From: Enterobacter sp. ENT03
GTDB taxonomy: Bacteria; Pseudomonadota; Gammaproteobacteria; Enterobacterales; Enterobacteriaceae
Length of the DNA stretch: 64,000 bases
Assembly: GCF_019218745.1 (NCBI RefSeq)
Contig: NZ_JAHUXA010000001.1
Coordinates: 434,001 to 498,000 of the forward strand
Reading direction: 5' to 3'
A program made the translations under genes and the position numbers. Positions 53,390-63,187 of the stretch are shown here, piece after piece. The first letter of the stretch is position 1; the number at the start of each line of letters is the position of its first letter. The notes under the pieces were generated by a model. The model had not been told where the DNA came from. It made no database searches and saw nothing but the letters and a program-made list of their open reading frames with translations.

Positions 53390-54400
53390 TCAAATATGGG
53401 TAACGATTTCTTTAATCAGCGGCGGCCCTTTAAAAATAAAGCCCGAATAAATTTGTACCAGCGTGGCACCGGCCGCGATTTTTTCCCGCGCGGCGATGAC
53501 GGAATCAATCCCGCCCACGCCGATAATCGGCAAACGCCCATTCAGCTCAAGGGCCAAACGCCGAATAATTTCTGTGCTTTTTAATTGCAGCGGGCGACCG
53601 CTTAATCCACCCATTTCGTCGCAATGTTTCATACCCTGCACCAGCGATCGTTCCAGCGTAGTATTGGTGGCAATAACACCATCAATATTATGGCGAATTA
53701 AACTGTCGGCTACCTGGATCAATTCTTCTTCGCTAAGATCCGGCGCGATCTTTACCGCCACTGGAACATATTTATGGTGGATATTCTGCAATTCACTCTG
53801 CTTATTTTTGATAGCCAGCAAGAGATCGTCTAACGCCTCGCCATATTGCAATGAACGCAGGCCAGGGGTGTTCGGTGAGGAGATATTGATGGCGATATAA
53901 CCGGCATAGGCATAGATTTTTTCCATGCAAATCAGATAGTCATCTTTACCCTGCTCAACCGACGTGTCTTTATTTTTGCCAATATTAATGCCCAGCACGC
54001 CATCAAAATGCGCTTTTTTTACGTTCTCGACCAGGTTATCAACGCCGAGGTTATTAAAGCCCATGCGGTTGATTAACCCCTCGGCTTCGACGAGGCGGAA
54101 AATACGCGGTTTATCGTTACCCGGCTGTGGACGCGGTGTCACGGTGCCAATTTCAATCGCGCCAAATCCCATTGCGCCAAAGGCATCGATACATTCGCCA
54201 TTCTTGTCAAGACCCGCCGCCAGGCCAAGCGGATTCTTGAAGGTCAGCCCCATGCAGGTGACGGGTTTTACCGGCACATTCTGGCGCACCAGTGCTTCAA
54301 ATGGCGTACCGGATACCCGGCGTAATTGCTGAAAGGTCACTTCATGTGCGCGCTCAGGATCGAGCTGAAAAAGGGCTTTACGAACGAAGGGGTAGTACAT
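53390..54400 (-). CDS. pyrD: Dihydroorotate dehydrogenase (quinone)
   Basis: PyrD is the class 2, membrane-associated FMN enzyme that oxidises dihydroorotate to orotate with quinone, step four of pyrimidine synthesis. The 336-residue length equals that of E. coli. It has the N-terminal membrane-binding helices (1-40), the catalytic Ser region [11 protein letters not shown] and FMN-phosphate loops including GVGGIDS. The start at 54400 has GGAGA upstream; the in-frame ATG at 54427 is in the leader. Confidence 0.96.
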   Translation of the reverse strand: MYYPFVRKALFQLDPERAHEVTFQQLRRVSGTPFEALVRQNVPVKPVTCMGLTFKNPLGLAAGLDKNGECIDAFGAMGFGAIEIGTVTPRPQPGNDKPRIFRLVEAEGLINRMGFNNLGVDNLVENVKKAHFDGVLGINIGKNKDTSVEQGKDDYLICMEKIYAYAGYIAINISSPNTPGLRSLQYGEALDDLLLAIKNKQSELQNIHHKYVPVAVKIAPDLSEEELIQVADSLIRHNIDGVIATNTTLERSLVQGMKHCDEMGGLSGRPLQLKSTEIIRRLALELNGRLPIIGVGGIDSVIAAREKIAAGATLVQIYSGFIFKGPPLIKEIVTHI

Positions 54401-54403
54401 GAA

Positions 54404-54444
54404 CTCTCCTGGATTCCCGGTGTGCAAACCGGGGCCGTATTATG
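54404..54444 (-). promoter_or_regulatory. pyrD promoter and CTP-sensing start-site switch leader
   Basis: On the minus strand a CATAAT -10 box (54439-54444) precedes a short leader in which CCCGG and CCGGG form a hairpin (54416-54433) just before GGAGA. In E. coli, start-site choice between C and G at pyrD controls whether this hairpin forms and blocks the ribosome site, depending on CTP level. The sequence here is almost the same. Confidence 0.75.
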
Positions 54445-54496
54445 TTTGATAGCGCCCGGAAAGGGAATTGACCTGAGGCAAAAAAGCCCGCAAAAA

Positions 54497-54512
54497 AAGC
54501 AAACGTTTACCT
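54497..54512 (-). promoter_or_regulatory. PurR box upstream of pyrD
   Basis: AAGCAAACGTTTACCT matches the PurR operator (ACGCAAACGTTTnCnT) well around its central CG. It lies upstream of the pyrD -10 box; pyrD is a PurR target in E. coli. Confidence 0.72.
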
Positions 54513-54639
54513 TCCGCCCTCTTCTTATGCCGATTTTTGGCAATTCTTGCGCAGATAAATCATTTAGTGGAATAAAAACCCTCTGGCAAATTGTTATCAA
54601 TGTTAGATAAAAGCAAACATTTGGTTATAAGGAGTCAGT

Positions 54640-55215
54640 ATGCGTGTAGTGACATTAGCGGGAAGCCCACGTTTCCCTTCGCGCTCCAGCGCCCTACTGG
54701 AATATACCCGCGAACGGTTAAGCGAGCAGGGGATCGACGTCTGCCACTGGCACCTGCAAAACTTTGCGCCAGAAGATTTGCTCTATGCGCGTTTTGACAG
54801 TCCGGCGCTGCTGGCGTTAAACGAACAGCTCAACGATGCCGACGGGCTGATTGTCGCCACGCCGATCTATAAAGCCTCGTTTTCCGGTGCGTTAAAAACG
54901 CTGCTGGATCTGCTACCCGAGCGCGCGCTGGCGGGGAAAGTGGTGTTGCCGCTGGCGACCGGCGGCAGCGTCGCCCATATGCTGGCGGTGGATTATGCCC
55001 TGAAGCCGGTGCTGAGCGCGCTGCGCGCCCAGGAAATTTTACAGGGCGTGTTCGCTGATGACAGCCAGATTGCCGATTACCAGCATAAAGCGACCTTCAG
55101 TCCCCATCTGCAAGCCCGCCTCGATAGCGCGCTGGAAACGTTCACCCAGGCGCTGCACCGTCTTGACCGTAAAGCCCCGTTGATCAGTGACACGCAAGGA
55201 GTCGTCCATGTTTAA
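54640..55215 (+). CDS. ssuE: SsuE, NADPH-dependent FMN reductase
   Basis: SsuE supplies reduced FMN to the SsuD alkanesulfonate monooxygenase. The 191-residue protein has the flavodoxin-like fold with [13 protein letters not shown] (phosphate loop), [10 protein letters not shown] and the LPLATGGS region. It is the first gene of ssuEADCB, divergent from pyrD, with a good AAGGAG site. Its end overlaps ssuA by eight bases. In E. coli the operon needs Cbl and CysB under sulfate limitation; I could not pin the sites in the 239-base gap. Confidence 0.95.
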   Translation: MRVVTLAGSPRFPSRSSALLEYTRERLSEQGIDVCHWHLQNFAPEDLLYARFDSPALLALNEQLNDADGLIVATPIYKASFSGALKTLLDLLPERALAGKVVLPLATGGSVAHMLAVDYALKPVLSALRAQEILQGVFADDSQIADYQHKATFSPHLQARLDSALETFTQALHRLDRKAPLISDTQGVVHV

Positions 55216-56182
55216 CCTTTTCAAATCCCGCGCCCAGTGGCTGGCCCTCGGCGGCATGTTAACGCTCTCCGCCTGGTCACAGGCAGCCCAAACCGCTCCA
55301 GACGCGCTGCGTATCGGCTATCAGAAAGGCAGCGTCAGCATGGTACTGGCGAAAAATCATCAGTTGCTGGAAAAACGTTACCCGGACACCAAAATTTCCT
55401 GGGTGGAGTTCCCTGCCGGCCCGCAGATGCTGGAAGCGCTGAATATCGGCAGTATTGATTTAGGCAGCACCGGTGATATTCCGCCTATTTTTGCTCAGGC
55501 TGCCGGGGCGGATCTGCTGTATGTCGGCGTCGAACCGCCGAAGCCAAAAGCCGAAGTGATCCTCGTGCCGGAAAACAGCCCGATCAAAACCGTCGCCGAT
55601 CTGAAAGGCCATAAGGTCGCGTTCCAGAAAGGTTCCAGTTCCCACAACCTGCTGCTGCGCGCACTGCAACAGGCTGGGCTGAAATTCACCGATATACAGC
55701 CGACTTATCTGACGCCTGCGGATGCACGTGCCGCGTTCTCGCAGGGCAATGTCGATGCCTGGGCGATCTGGGATCCCTACTATTCAGCGGCCTTGTTGCA
55801 GGGCGGCGTGCGGGTGTTGAAAGATGGCACCGATCTCAAACAGACCGGTTCGTTTTATCTGGCGGCCCGTCCTTATGCTGAAAAGAATGGCGCGTTTATT
55901 CAGGGCGTGCTCGATACCTTCAGCGAAGCAGATGCGTTAACCCTCAGCCAACGCGAGGCCAGCATTAGTTTACTGGCGAAAACCATGGGGCTGCCTGAGC
56001 CGGTGATCGCCACCTATTTTGATCACCGTCCGCCGACGCGCATTTCGCCGGTTAACGACGCCACGGCCGCGCTGCAACAGCAGACCGCCGATCTGTTTTA
56101 TCAAAACCGCCTCGTCCCGAAACAGGTGGATATTCGTACCCGCATCTGGCACCCGGCCACGACTCAAGGAGCTAAATCATGA
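55208..56182 (+). CDS. ssuA: SsuA, periplasmic alkanesulfonate-binding protein
   Basis: SsuA binds aliphatic sulfonates and delivers them to SsuBC. The 324-residue protein has a signal peptide (cleavage near SQA/AQT at about residue 27) and the family core [19 protein letters not shown] and [16 protein letters not shown]. The signal sequence differs from E. coli, while the mature part is about 80% identical by recall. AAGGAG precedes ATG 55208. It overlaps ssuE by eight bases and ssuD by four. Confidence 0.95.
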   Translation: MFNLFKSRAQWLALGGMLTLSAWSQAAQTAPDALRIGYQKGSVSMVLAKNHQLLEKRYPDTKISWVEFPAGPQMLEALNIGSIDLGSTGDIPPIFAQAAGADLLYVGVEPPKPKAEVILVPENSPIKTVADLKGHKVAFQKGSSSHNLLLRALQQAGLKFTDIQPTYLTPADARAAFSQGNVDAWAIWDPYYSAALLQGGVRVLKDGTDLKQTGSFYLAARPYAEKNGAFIQGVLDTFSEADALTLSQREASISLLAKTMGLPEPVIATYFDHRPPTRISPVNDATAALQQQTADLFYQNRLVPKQVDIRTRIWHPATTQGAKS

Positions 56183-57324
56183 GCCTGAATCTGTTCTGGT
56201 TTTTACCGACCCACGGTGATGGTCACTATCTTGGCACTGAACACGCGGCCCGCCCGGTCGATCATGGTTATTTACAACAGATTGCCCAGGCCGCTGACCG
56301 CATCGGTTTTAGCGGCGTACTGATCCCGACGGGGCGCTCCTGCGAAGATGCGTGGCTGGTGGCGGCCTCGCTGATCCCGGTGACGCAACGGCTGAAGTTT
56401 CTGGTCGCCCTGCGTCCGAGCGTGACCTCCCCGACCGTGGCGGCACGTCAGGCGGCAACGCTGGATCGTCTGTCTAATGGCCGTGCGCTGTTTAATCTGG
56501 TGACCGGCAGCGATCCGCAGGAGCTGGCCGCTGACGGCGTGTTCCTCGATCATACCGAGCGTTATGAAGCCTCGGCGGAATTCACTCACGTCTGGCGACG
56601 TCTGCTGGAGGGTGACACCGTGGATTACCACGGCAAACACATCCATGTGCGTGGCGCAAAACTGTTCTTCCCGCCGGTGCAGCAGCCGCGTCCGCCGCTC
56701 TATTTCGGTGGCTCCTCGGATGTCGCGCAGGATCTGGCCGCCGAGCAGGTGGATCTCTATCTCACCTGGGGCGAACCGCCGGAGCAGGTGAAAGAGAAAA
56801 TCGAGCAGGTGCGCGCCAAAGCGGCGGCGCACGGACGCAGCGTCCGTTTCGGGATCCGTCTGCATGTGATTGTGCGGGAAACCACGGAAGAGGCGTGGCA
56901 GGCCGCCGATCGGCTGATTTCCCATCTCGATGATGACACCATCGCCATCGCGCAGGCGGCATTTGCCCGTCAGGATTCGGTAGGGCAACAGCGCATGGCG
57001 GCGCTGCATAATGGCCGCCGTGAAAATCTGGAGATCAGTCCGAACCTGTGGGCGGGCGTCGGCCTGGTGCGCGGCGGCGCGGGTACTGCGCTGGTGGGCG
57101 ATGGTCCGACGGTGGCGGCGCGTATCAACGAATACGCGGCGCTGGGCATCGACAGCTTTATCCTCTCCGGCTATCCGCACCTTGAGGAAGCGTACAAAGT
57201 GGGCGAGCTGCTGTTCCCACATCTGGATGTCGCTATTCCTGCTGTACCGCAGCCGCGCCAGTTACAGGCACAGGGTGAAGCGGTGGCGAACGATTACATT
57301 CCACGCAACGCGTCCCAGAGTTAA
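56179..57324 (+). CDS. ssuD: SsuD, FMNH2-dependent alkanesulfonate monooxygenase
   Basis: SsuD cleaves alkanesulfonates to aldehyde and sulfite using O2 and FMNH2 from SsuE. The 381-residue TIM-barrel luciferase-like protein has the same length as in E. coli. Expected motifs include the Cys in TGRSCEDAW, the HVRG segment and [12 protein letters not shown] near the C-terminus. The start overlaps the ssuA stop (ATGA). Confidence 0.96.
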   Translation: MSLNLFWFLPTHGDGHYLGTEHAARPVDHGYLQQIAQAADRIGFSGVLIPTGRSCEDAWLVAASLIPVTQRLKFLVALRPSVTSPTVAARQAATLDRLSNGRALFNLVTGSDPQELAADGVFLDHTERYEASAEFTHVWRRLLEGDTVDYHGKHIHVRGAKLFFPPVQQPRPPLYFGGSSDVAQDLAAEQVDLYLTWGEPPEQVKEKIEQVRAKAAAHGRSVRFGIRLHVIVRETTEEAWQAADRLISHLDDDTIAIAQAAFARQDSVGQQRMAALHNGRRENLEISPNLWAGVGLVRGGAGTALVGDGPTVAARINEYAALGIDSFILSGYPHLEEAYKVGELLFPHLDVAIPAVPQPRQLQAQGEAVANDYIPRNASQS

Positions 57325-57333
57325 GGAGCCGCT

Positions 57334-58116
57334 ATGTCCGACTCATCCCGTCAATGGCTGTTGCGCGCCGCCCCCTGGTTTTTACCGGTGGGCGTGGTGG
57401 TGATCTGGCAGATTGCTTCGTCAACCGGCTGGCTTTCGACGCGCATTCTGCCCTCGCCGGAGGGCGTGGTGGAGGCGTTCTGGTCGCTCTCTGCCAGCGG
57501 TGAGCTGTGGCAGCATTTGGCCATCAGCTCGTGGCGGGCGCTGATTGGTTTCTCCATTGGCGGGTCGATTGGCCTGACGCTGGGGTTAATCAGCGGCCTG
57601 TCGCGCTGGGGTGAACGGCTGCTGGATACCTCGGTGCAGATGCTGCGCAACGTGCCGCATCTGGCGCTGATCCCGCTGGTGATCCTGTGGTTTGGCATCG
57701 ACGAGAGCGCGAAAATTTTCCTCGTCGCGCTCGGGACGCTGTTCCCGATTTACATCAATACCTGGCACGGCATCCGCAATATTGACCGCGGTCTGGTGGA
57801 GATGGCGCGCAGTTACGGCCTTTCCGGTTTCGCGCTCTTTGTCCATGTGATCCTGCCCGGCGCCCTGCCCTCCATTCTGGTTGGCGTGCGCTTCGCGCTG
57901 GGCCTGATGTGGCTGACGCTGATTGTGGCGGAAACCATTTCGGCCAACGCCGGTATCGGTTATCTGGCGATGAATGCCCGCGAGTTTTTGCAGACCGATG
58001 TGGTGGTGGTCGCCATCATTCTTTATGCCGTGCTGGGAAAACTGGCGGATCTGAGCGCGCAACTGCTTGAACGCGTCTGGTTACGCTGGAACCCGGCCTA
58101 TTCTGTGAAGGAGTGA
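57334..58116 (+). CDS. ssuC: SsuC, alkanesulfonate ABC permease
   Basis: SsuC is the inner-membrane permease of the alkanesulfonate importer. The 260-residue protein has six membrane helices and the EAA loop contacting SsuB (VEMARSYGLSGFALFVHVILPGALPSIL). It follows ssuD by nine bases and is followed by ssuB after three. Confidence 0.95.
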   Translation: MSDSSRQWLLRAAPWFLPVGVVVIWQIASSTGWLSTRILPSPEGVVEAFWSLSASGELWQHLAISSWRALIGFSIGGSIGLTLGLISGLSRWGERLLDTSVQMLRNVPHLALIPLVILWFGIDESAKIFLVALGTLFPIYINTWHGIRNIDRGLVEMARSYGLSGFALFVHVILPGALPSILVGVRFALGLMWLTLIVAETISANAGIGYLAMNAREFLQTDVVVVAIILYAVLGKLADLSAQLLERVWLRWNPAYSVKE

Positions 58117-58119
58117 TCG

Positions 58120-58887
58120 ATGAATACTGCGCGTCTGAATCGCGGTACGCCGCTGGTAATTAACGGCGTCACCAAGCGCTACGGTCAGAACACCATTCTT
58201 AATGGCCTGGATCTACACATTCCGGCCGGGCAGTTTGTTGCGGTCGTCGGCCGCAGCGGCGGCGGCAAAAGTACCCTCTTACGTCTGCTGGCCGGGCTGG
58301 AAAAACCGCAAAGCGGGGAGATCCTCGCTGGCTCCACGCCGCTGGCACAGATCCAGGACGACACGCGAATGATGTTCCAGGATGCGCGCCTGCTGCCGTG
58401 GAAATCGGTGATCGATAACGTCGGCCTTGGTCTGAAAGGCGACTGGCACGATGCGGCCCGGCAATCGCTGGCGGCGGTGGGTCTTGAAGATCGTGCGGCC
58501 GAGTGGCCGGCGGCGCTCTCTGGCGGGCAAAAACAGCGTGTGGCGCTGGCGCGGGCGTTAATTCACAAACCGGGTTTGCTGCTGCTGGATGAACCGCTGG
58601 GTGCACTGGATGCGCTGACCCGGCTGGAGATGCAGGCGCTGATCGAATCGCTGTGGCAATCCCAGGGCTTTACGGTATTGCTGGTGACCCATGATGTCAG
58701 CGAAGCAGTGGCGATGGCCGATCGTGTTTTGCTGATTGAAGACGGCAAAATCGGGCTGGATTTGACGGTTGATATTGCGCGTCCACGCAGGCCTGGTTCG
58801 GTGCGGCTGGCAGAGCTGGAAGCGGATGTGCTGGATCGGGTGATGAAACGCGGCGATGCGCCGGTAAGAGCAGTAAAAACAGGGTGA
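58120..58887 (+). CDS. ssuB: SsuB, alkanesulfonate ABC transporter ATPase
   Basis: SsuB is the cytoplasmic ATPase of the importer. The 255-residue protein has Walker [10 protein letters not shown], signature [15 protein letters not shown], Walker [13 protein letters not shown] and the H-loop VTHDVSEA. It is the last gene of ssuEADCB. Its stop codon lies inside a hairpin that also forms the terminator of the convergent pepN. Confidence 0.95.
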   Translation: MNTARLNRGTPLVINGVTKRYGQNTILNGLDLHIPAGQFVAVVGRSGGGKSTLLRLLAGLEKPQSGEILAGSTPLAQIQDDTRMMFQDARLLPWKSVIDNVGLGLKGDWHDAARQSLAAVGLEDRAAEWPAALSGGQKQRVALARALIHKPGLLLLDEPLGALDALTRLEMQALIESLWQSQGFTVLLVTHDVSEAVAMADRVLLIEDGKIGLDLTVDIARPRRPGSVRLAELEADVLDRVMKRGDAPVRAVKTG

Positions 58888-58927
58888 GGGATGATCCCTC
58901 ACCCTTGCCCTCTCCTCGCGGAGAGGG
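58881..58927. repeat. Tandem hairpins between ssuB and pepN
   Basis: AGGGTGAGGG/CCCTCACCCT (58881-58905, loop ATGAT) is followed by CCCTCTCC/GGAGAGGG (58908-58927, loop TCGC). The CCCTCACCC-TTG-CCCTCTCC arrangement resembles a dispersed intergenic repeat family seen in enterobacteria. On the minus strand the first hairpin is followed by GTTTTTAC and probably terminates pepN. Confidence 0.65.
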
Positions 58928-58940
58928 TGACAACAGCAGA

Positions 58941-61553
58941 TTACGCCAGCGCTTTGTCAATCTTCTCGAACAGATCGCCCGACAGATTATCCAGCCCTTT
59001 CAGTTTTTCCAGCGCGATACGCATTAAAGCCTGACGGCTTTCGTCATAGCGTTTCAGGCGGATCAGCGGCTCAATCAGACGGGACGCCACCTGCGGGTTA
59101 CGGCGGTTCAGCTCGGTGAGCATCTCCACCATAAACTGATAGCCGCTGCCGTCTTCCGCATGGAATGCCGCCGGGTTGCTGCTGGCGAAGGCACCAATCA
59201 GCGAACGTACACGGTTCGGGTTAGAAAGGGTAAACGAGCGGTGATTCAGCAGGCTGCGCACGGTGTCCAGCACGTTGGCGGCGGGACTGGTGGCCTGCAA
59301 AATAAACCACTTGTCCATCACCAGCCCATCCTGGTGCCATTTGTCGTCATAATCCTGCATCAGCGCATCGCGGCATGGCAGCTGCGCCGCGACAGCGGCA
59401 GAGAGCGCGGCCAGCACGTCAGTCATATTATCGGCGTGGTGATACTGCTCGCTCACCAGACGGTCGCCCAGTTGCGCATCGCCAAACGCCAGATAGCGCA
59501 GGCAGGTGTTACGCAGGGAGCGCTTGCCGATGTCGGCATGTTCCACGCGGTAAGCGTCGAGTTTATTGGCGTTATAAACGGCCAGGCACTCGTCTGCCAG
59601 TTCTGTCGCCAGCGTGCGGGTCAGCGCTTCGCGTACCGCAGCGATCGCCACCGGATCGATAATATCGAACAGTTCAGCCACTTCACTGGCAGAAGGCAGC
59701 GTCAGGATCTCTGCCGCCAGCGCCGGATCGATCTGCTCATCGAGCAGGATCGCCCGGAAGGCATCTGCGACATGCAGCGGCAAGGAGAGCGGCTGCCCCT
59801 GCTGCTGACGCGCGACGTTCAGGCGGATGTACGTTGCCAGCAGGCTTTGCGCGGCATCCCAGCGGGAGAAATCATTGCGGGCATGACGCATCAGGAACGT
59901 CAGTTGCTGGTCGCTCCACTTATATTCCAGTTTGACCGGTGCGGAGAATTCCCGCAGTAGCGATGGCACTGGCTGGAAGTAGACATTATCAAAGACAAAC
60001 GTCTGCTCGGCCTGAGTGACGTTGAGCACATGATGCACGGCATGACCATCTTTTTGCAGCGGGATGACGTGGCCGTCGTTGTCATAGAGTTCAATATCAA
60101 ACGGAATGTGCAGCGGCAGCTTTTCTTCCTGCTCCGCGGTCGGCGGCGTGCGCTGGCTGATGGTCAGGGTGTACTGTTCGGTTTCCGGGTTGTAGTCGTC
60201 GCGCACGGTGACAATCGGCGTACCGGACTGGCTATACCAGCGGCGGAAATGCGACAAATCGACATTGGATGCATCTTCCATCGCCTGCACAAAATCATCA
60301 CAGGTGGCGGCGCTGCCGTCGTGGCGTTCAAAGTAAAGCTGCATCCCTTTCTGGAAGTTCTCTTCTCCCAGCAGCGTGTGCAGCATACGGATCACTTCCG
60401 CCCCTTTTTCATACACCGTCAGGGTGTAGAAGTTGTTCATCTCAATGACTTTGTCCGGGCGGATCGGGTGCGCCATCGGGCTGGCGTCTTCCGCGAACTG
60501 CATGCCGCGCATGGTGCGCACGTTGCTGATGCGGTTAACGGCGCGGGAGCCTAGATCAGAACTGAACTCCTGATCGCGGAATACCGTCAGCCCCTCTTTC
60601 AGGCTGAGCTGGAACCAGTCGCGGCAGGTCACGCGGTTACCGGTCCAGTTATGGAAATATTCGTGGCCGATGACGCGCTCAATATCGAGATAATCTTTGT
60701 CGGTGGCGGTATCAGTTCGCGCCAGCACGTATTTAGAGTTAAAGACGTTAAGGCCTTTGTTCTCCATCGCGCCCATATTGAAGAAGTCCACGGCGACGAT
60801 CATATAGATGTCGAGGTCGTATTCCAGACCGAAGCGCGTTTCATCCCACTTCATGGAGTTTTGCAGCGAAGTCATCGCCCAGGGAGCGCGGTCAAGGTTG
60901 CCGCGATCGACGAACAGCTCCAGCGCGACTTCGCGGCCAGAACGCGTGGTAAAGGTATCGCGCAGCACGTCGAAATCGCCCGCCACCAGCGCAAACAGGT
61001 AGCAGGGTTTCGGGAACGGATCCTGCCACTGCACCCAGTGACGACCATTGTCCAGATCGCCCTCGCCCACACGGTTACCGTTGGAGAGCAGGTACGGATA
61101 GGTGGTTTTATCGGCAATGATTTTGGTGGTAAAACGCGCCAGCACGTCCGGGCGATCCAGATACCAGGTGATATGGCGGAAACCTTCTGCTTCACACTGG
61201 GTACAGAGCGCTTCGCCTGACTGGTAAAGTCCTTCCAGCGCCGTATTGGTCGCCGGGCTGATCTCGTTGACGATGCGCAGAGTAAAGTGGTCCGGCAGCG
61301 CCGAAATCACCAGATAATTGTCTTCGATCTGGTAGTCAGTCCAGGGGGCATCATTGATGTGTAACGAGACCAGGGTTAAATCTTCACCATTAAGACGCAA
61401 AGGTGCATCAGACGCGCCCTGTCGTGACACGCGGCTAACGGCGGTGACCACGGTTTTGGCGGCGTCCAGGTCAAAGGTCAAGTCAATATCGCTAATCAGG
61501 TAGTCCGGCGCACGGTAATCGTGGCGGTATTTGGCTTGTGGCTGTTGTGTCAT
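58941..61553 (-). CDS. pepN: Aminopeptidase N
   Basis: PepN is a cytoplasmic M1 zinc aminopeptidase that carries most peptide-trimming activity. The 870-residue length equals that of E. coli. The zinc site is HEYFH (His297, Glu298, His301) with Glu320, and the exopeptidase motif GAMEN is at residues 261-265. It is divergent from pncB. Confidence 0.97.
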   Translation of the reverse strand: MTQQPQAKYRHDYRAPDYLISDIDLTFDLDAAKTVVTAVSRVSRQGASDAPLRLNGEDLTLVSLHINDAPWTDYQIEDNYLVISALPDHFTLRIVNEISPATNTALEGLYQSGEALCTQCEAEGFRHITWYLDRPDVLARFTTKIIADKTTYPYLLSNGNRVGEGDLDNGRHWVQWQDPFPKPCYLFALVAGDFDVLRDTFTTRSGREVALELFVDRGNLDRAPWAMTSLQNSMKWDETRFGLEYDLDIYMIVAVDFFNMGAMENKGLNVFNSKYVLARTDTATDKDYLDIERVIGHEYFHNWTGNRVTCRDWFQLSLKEGLTVFRDQEFSSDLGSRAVNRISNVRTMRGMQFAEDASPMAHPIRPDKVIEMNNFYTLTVYEKGAEVIRMLHTLLGEENFQKGMQLYFERHDGSAATCDDFVQAMEDASNVDLSHFRRWYSQSGTPIVTVRDDYNPETEQYTLTISQRTPPTAEQEEKLPLHIPFDIELYDNDGHVIPLQKDGHAVHHVLNVTQAEQTFVFDNVYFQPVPSLLREFSAPVKLEYKWSDQQLTFLMRHARNDFSRWDAAQSLLATYIRLNVARQQQGQPLSLPLHVADAFRAILLDEQIDPALAAEILTLPSASEVAELFDIIDPVAIAAVREALTRTLATELADECLAVYNANKLDAYRVEHADIGKRSLRNTCLRYLAFGDAQLGDRLVSEQYHHADNMTDVLAALSAAVAAQLPCRDALMQDYDDKWHQDGLVMDKWFILQATSPAANVLDTVRSLLNHRSFTLSNPNRVRSLIGAFASSNPAAFHAEDGSGYQFMVEMLTELNRRNPQVASRLIEPLIRLKRYDESRQALMRIALEKLKGLDNLSGDLFEKIDKALA

Positions 61554-61772
61554 AAAAAACCTTTAGCATCTTTTAGTATGGTATCGACTCCAGTCTATTC
61601 CTGTTGTTCAGAACGCGCCACGCAGAATCTTCATCTTTTCAGGCAGAAACGCCCTGTTTGCTACATTTTTATAACAGTGGCACGAAATGCCCTCGCCTCA
61701 AAAAGCGGCATATGTTGTGATCGGGGTTCAATAAATTGATAAACAGGGTATACTCCAGCGATTCTCCCCTGT

Positions 61773-61790
61773 TGTTTAATGTACTAAACG
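61773..61790 (+). promoter_or_regulatory. NadR box of pncB
   Basis: TGTTTAATGTACTAAACG is a near-perfect NadR operator (TGTTTA-N6-TAAACA). It lies just downstream of a TATACT -10 candidate (61749-61754) and 28 bases before the start, fitting repression of pncB when NAD is plentiful. Confidence 0.82.
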
Positions 61791-61818
61791 CTCCTGTGAG
61801 AGGATGCTACGGCACGCC

Positions 61819-63021
61819 ATGACACTATATGCTTCCCCGATCCTGCATACGCTGCTTGATACCGATGCGTACAAGCTGCACATGCAACAGGCTGTTTACC
61901 ACCGTTATGCCGATGTGCAGGTGGTGGCCGAATTCCGCTGCCGTGGCGACGATCTGCTGGGTATCTACGCCGATCGTATTCGCGAGCAGGTCAACGCGAT
62001 GCAACATTTACGCCTGCAGGATGATGAATTCCAGTGGCTCTCCGGCCTGCCTTTCTTTAAAGCGGACTACCTCAACTGGTTGCGCGATTTCCGTTACGAC
62101 CCGCAGCAGGTGGAGATCACCAGCGACAACGGCAAGCTCAATATTCGTCTGAGCGGCCCGTGGCGGGAAGTGATCATGTGGGAAGTGCCGCTGCTGGCGG
62201 TTATCAGCGAGCTGGTGCACAGCTATCGCTCTCCTGAAGCGGGCGTCCCGCAGGCGCTGGCGATGCTCGAAGAGAAGCTGGCGGAGTTCGCCGATCTGAC
62301 CGCCGATCTGGATCTGTCGCGTTTCCGGCTGATGGATTTCGGCACTCGCCGTCGCTTTTCCCGCGAGGTGCAGCAGGCTATTGTTGAGCGGCTGACGCAG
62401 GAGCCGTGGTTTACCGGCACCAGCAATTACGATCTGGCGCGCCGTCTGTCGCTGACGCCGATGGGCACCCAGGCGCACGAATGGTTCCAGGCACATCAGC
62501 AGATCAGCCCGGATCTCGCCACCAGCCAGCGCGCAGCCCTCGCCGCCTGGCTTGCGGAATATCCGAATCAACTGGGCATTGCGCTGACTGACTGCATCAC
62601 CATGGATGCGTTTTTACGCGACTTCGGTCCGGAATTCGCCACCCGCTATCAGGGCTTGCGCCACGACTCCGGCGACCCGGTGGAATGGGGTGAAAAAGCC
62701 ATTGCGCATTATCAGAAGCTCGGTATCGATCCGCACAGCAAAGTGCTGGTGTTCTCCGATAATCTCGATTTAAAGAAAGCGGTCGATCTCTATCGCCACT
62801 TCTCTTCACGGGTGAATTTGGGCTTCGGCATCGGTACGCGCCTGACCTGCAATATTCCGCAAGTGAAGCCGCTGAATATCGTGATCAAACTGGTGGAATG
62901 TAACGGCAAGCCGGTTGCTAAACTCTCGGACAGTCCGGGAAAAACTATCTGTCACGATAAAGCCTTTGTCCGCGCTTTACGTGAAGCCTTCGATTTACCG
63001 CTGGTAAAAAAAGCCAGTTAA
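61819..63021 (+). CDS. pncB: Nicotinate phosphoribosyltransferase
   Basis: PncB makes nicotinate mononucleotide from nicotinate and PRPP, the first step of NAD salvage, coupled to ATP hydrolysis. The 400-residue length equals that of E. coli. [15 protein letters not shown] and the region [16 protein letters not shown], with the phosphorylated His, are present. The start at 61819 matches the E. coli start; an in-frame ATG at 61804 is less likely. NadR box upstream, terminator downstream. Confidence 0.96.
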   Translation: MTLYASPILHTLLDTDAYKLHMQQAVYHRYADVQVVAEFRCRGDDLLGIYADRIREQVNAMQHLRLQDDEFQWLSGLPFFKADYLNWLRDFRYDPQQVEITSDNGKLNIRLSGPWREVIMWEVPLLAVISELVHSYRSPEAGVPQALAMLEEKLAEFADLTADLDLSRFRLMDFGTRRRFSREVQQAIVERLTQEPWFTGTSNYDLARRLSLTPMGTQAHEWFQAHQQISPDLATSQRAALAAWLAEYPNQLGIALTDCITMDAFLRDFGPEFATRYQGLRHDSGDPVEWGEKAIAHYQKLGIDPHSKVLVFSDNLDLKKAVDLYRHFSSRVNLGFGIGTRLTCNIPQVKPLNIVIKLVECNGKPVAKLSDSPGKTICHDKAFVRALREAFDLPLVKKAS

Positions 63022-63029
63022 TCGCAAAA

Positions 63030-63058
63030 GGGAGCCTTAATGGCTCCCTTCTTCTTAT
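63030..63058 (+). terminator. Terminator of pncB
   Basis: GGGAGCC and GGCTCCC form a 7-bp stem with a TTAAT loop, followed by TTCTTCTTATTT. Confidence 0.8.
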
Positions 63059-63187
63059 TTATTTATTAATTCTTCGCCGGTTGCTGCGAATTCTGCTTGT
63101 CTGATGGCGCATGCCAGGTAACATAGGTATCCCCCCTTTGGGTGGATAAATGACTATTTTTTCCAGACAATTAACAGAGAGAATATT

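Noticed and set aside
56272-57222. Minus-strand ORF of 316 codons opposite ssuD
   Set aside because: It is a shadow of ssuD; the predicted protein is low-complexity and rich in Arg, His and Gln.
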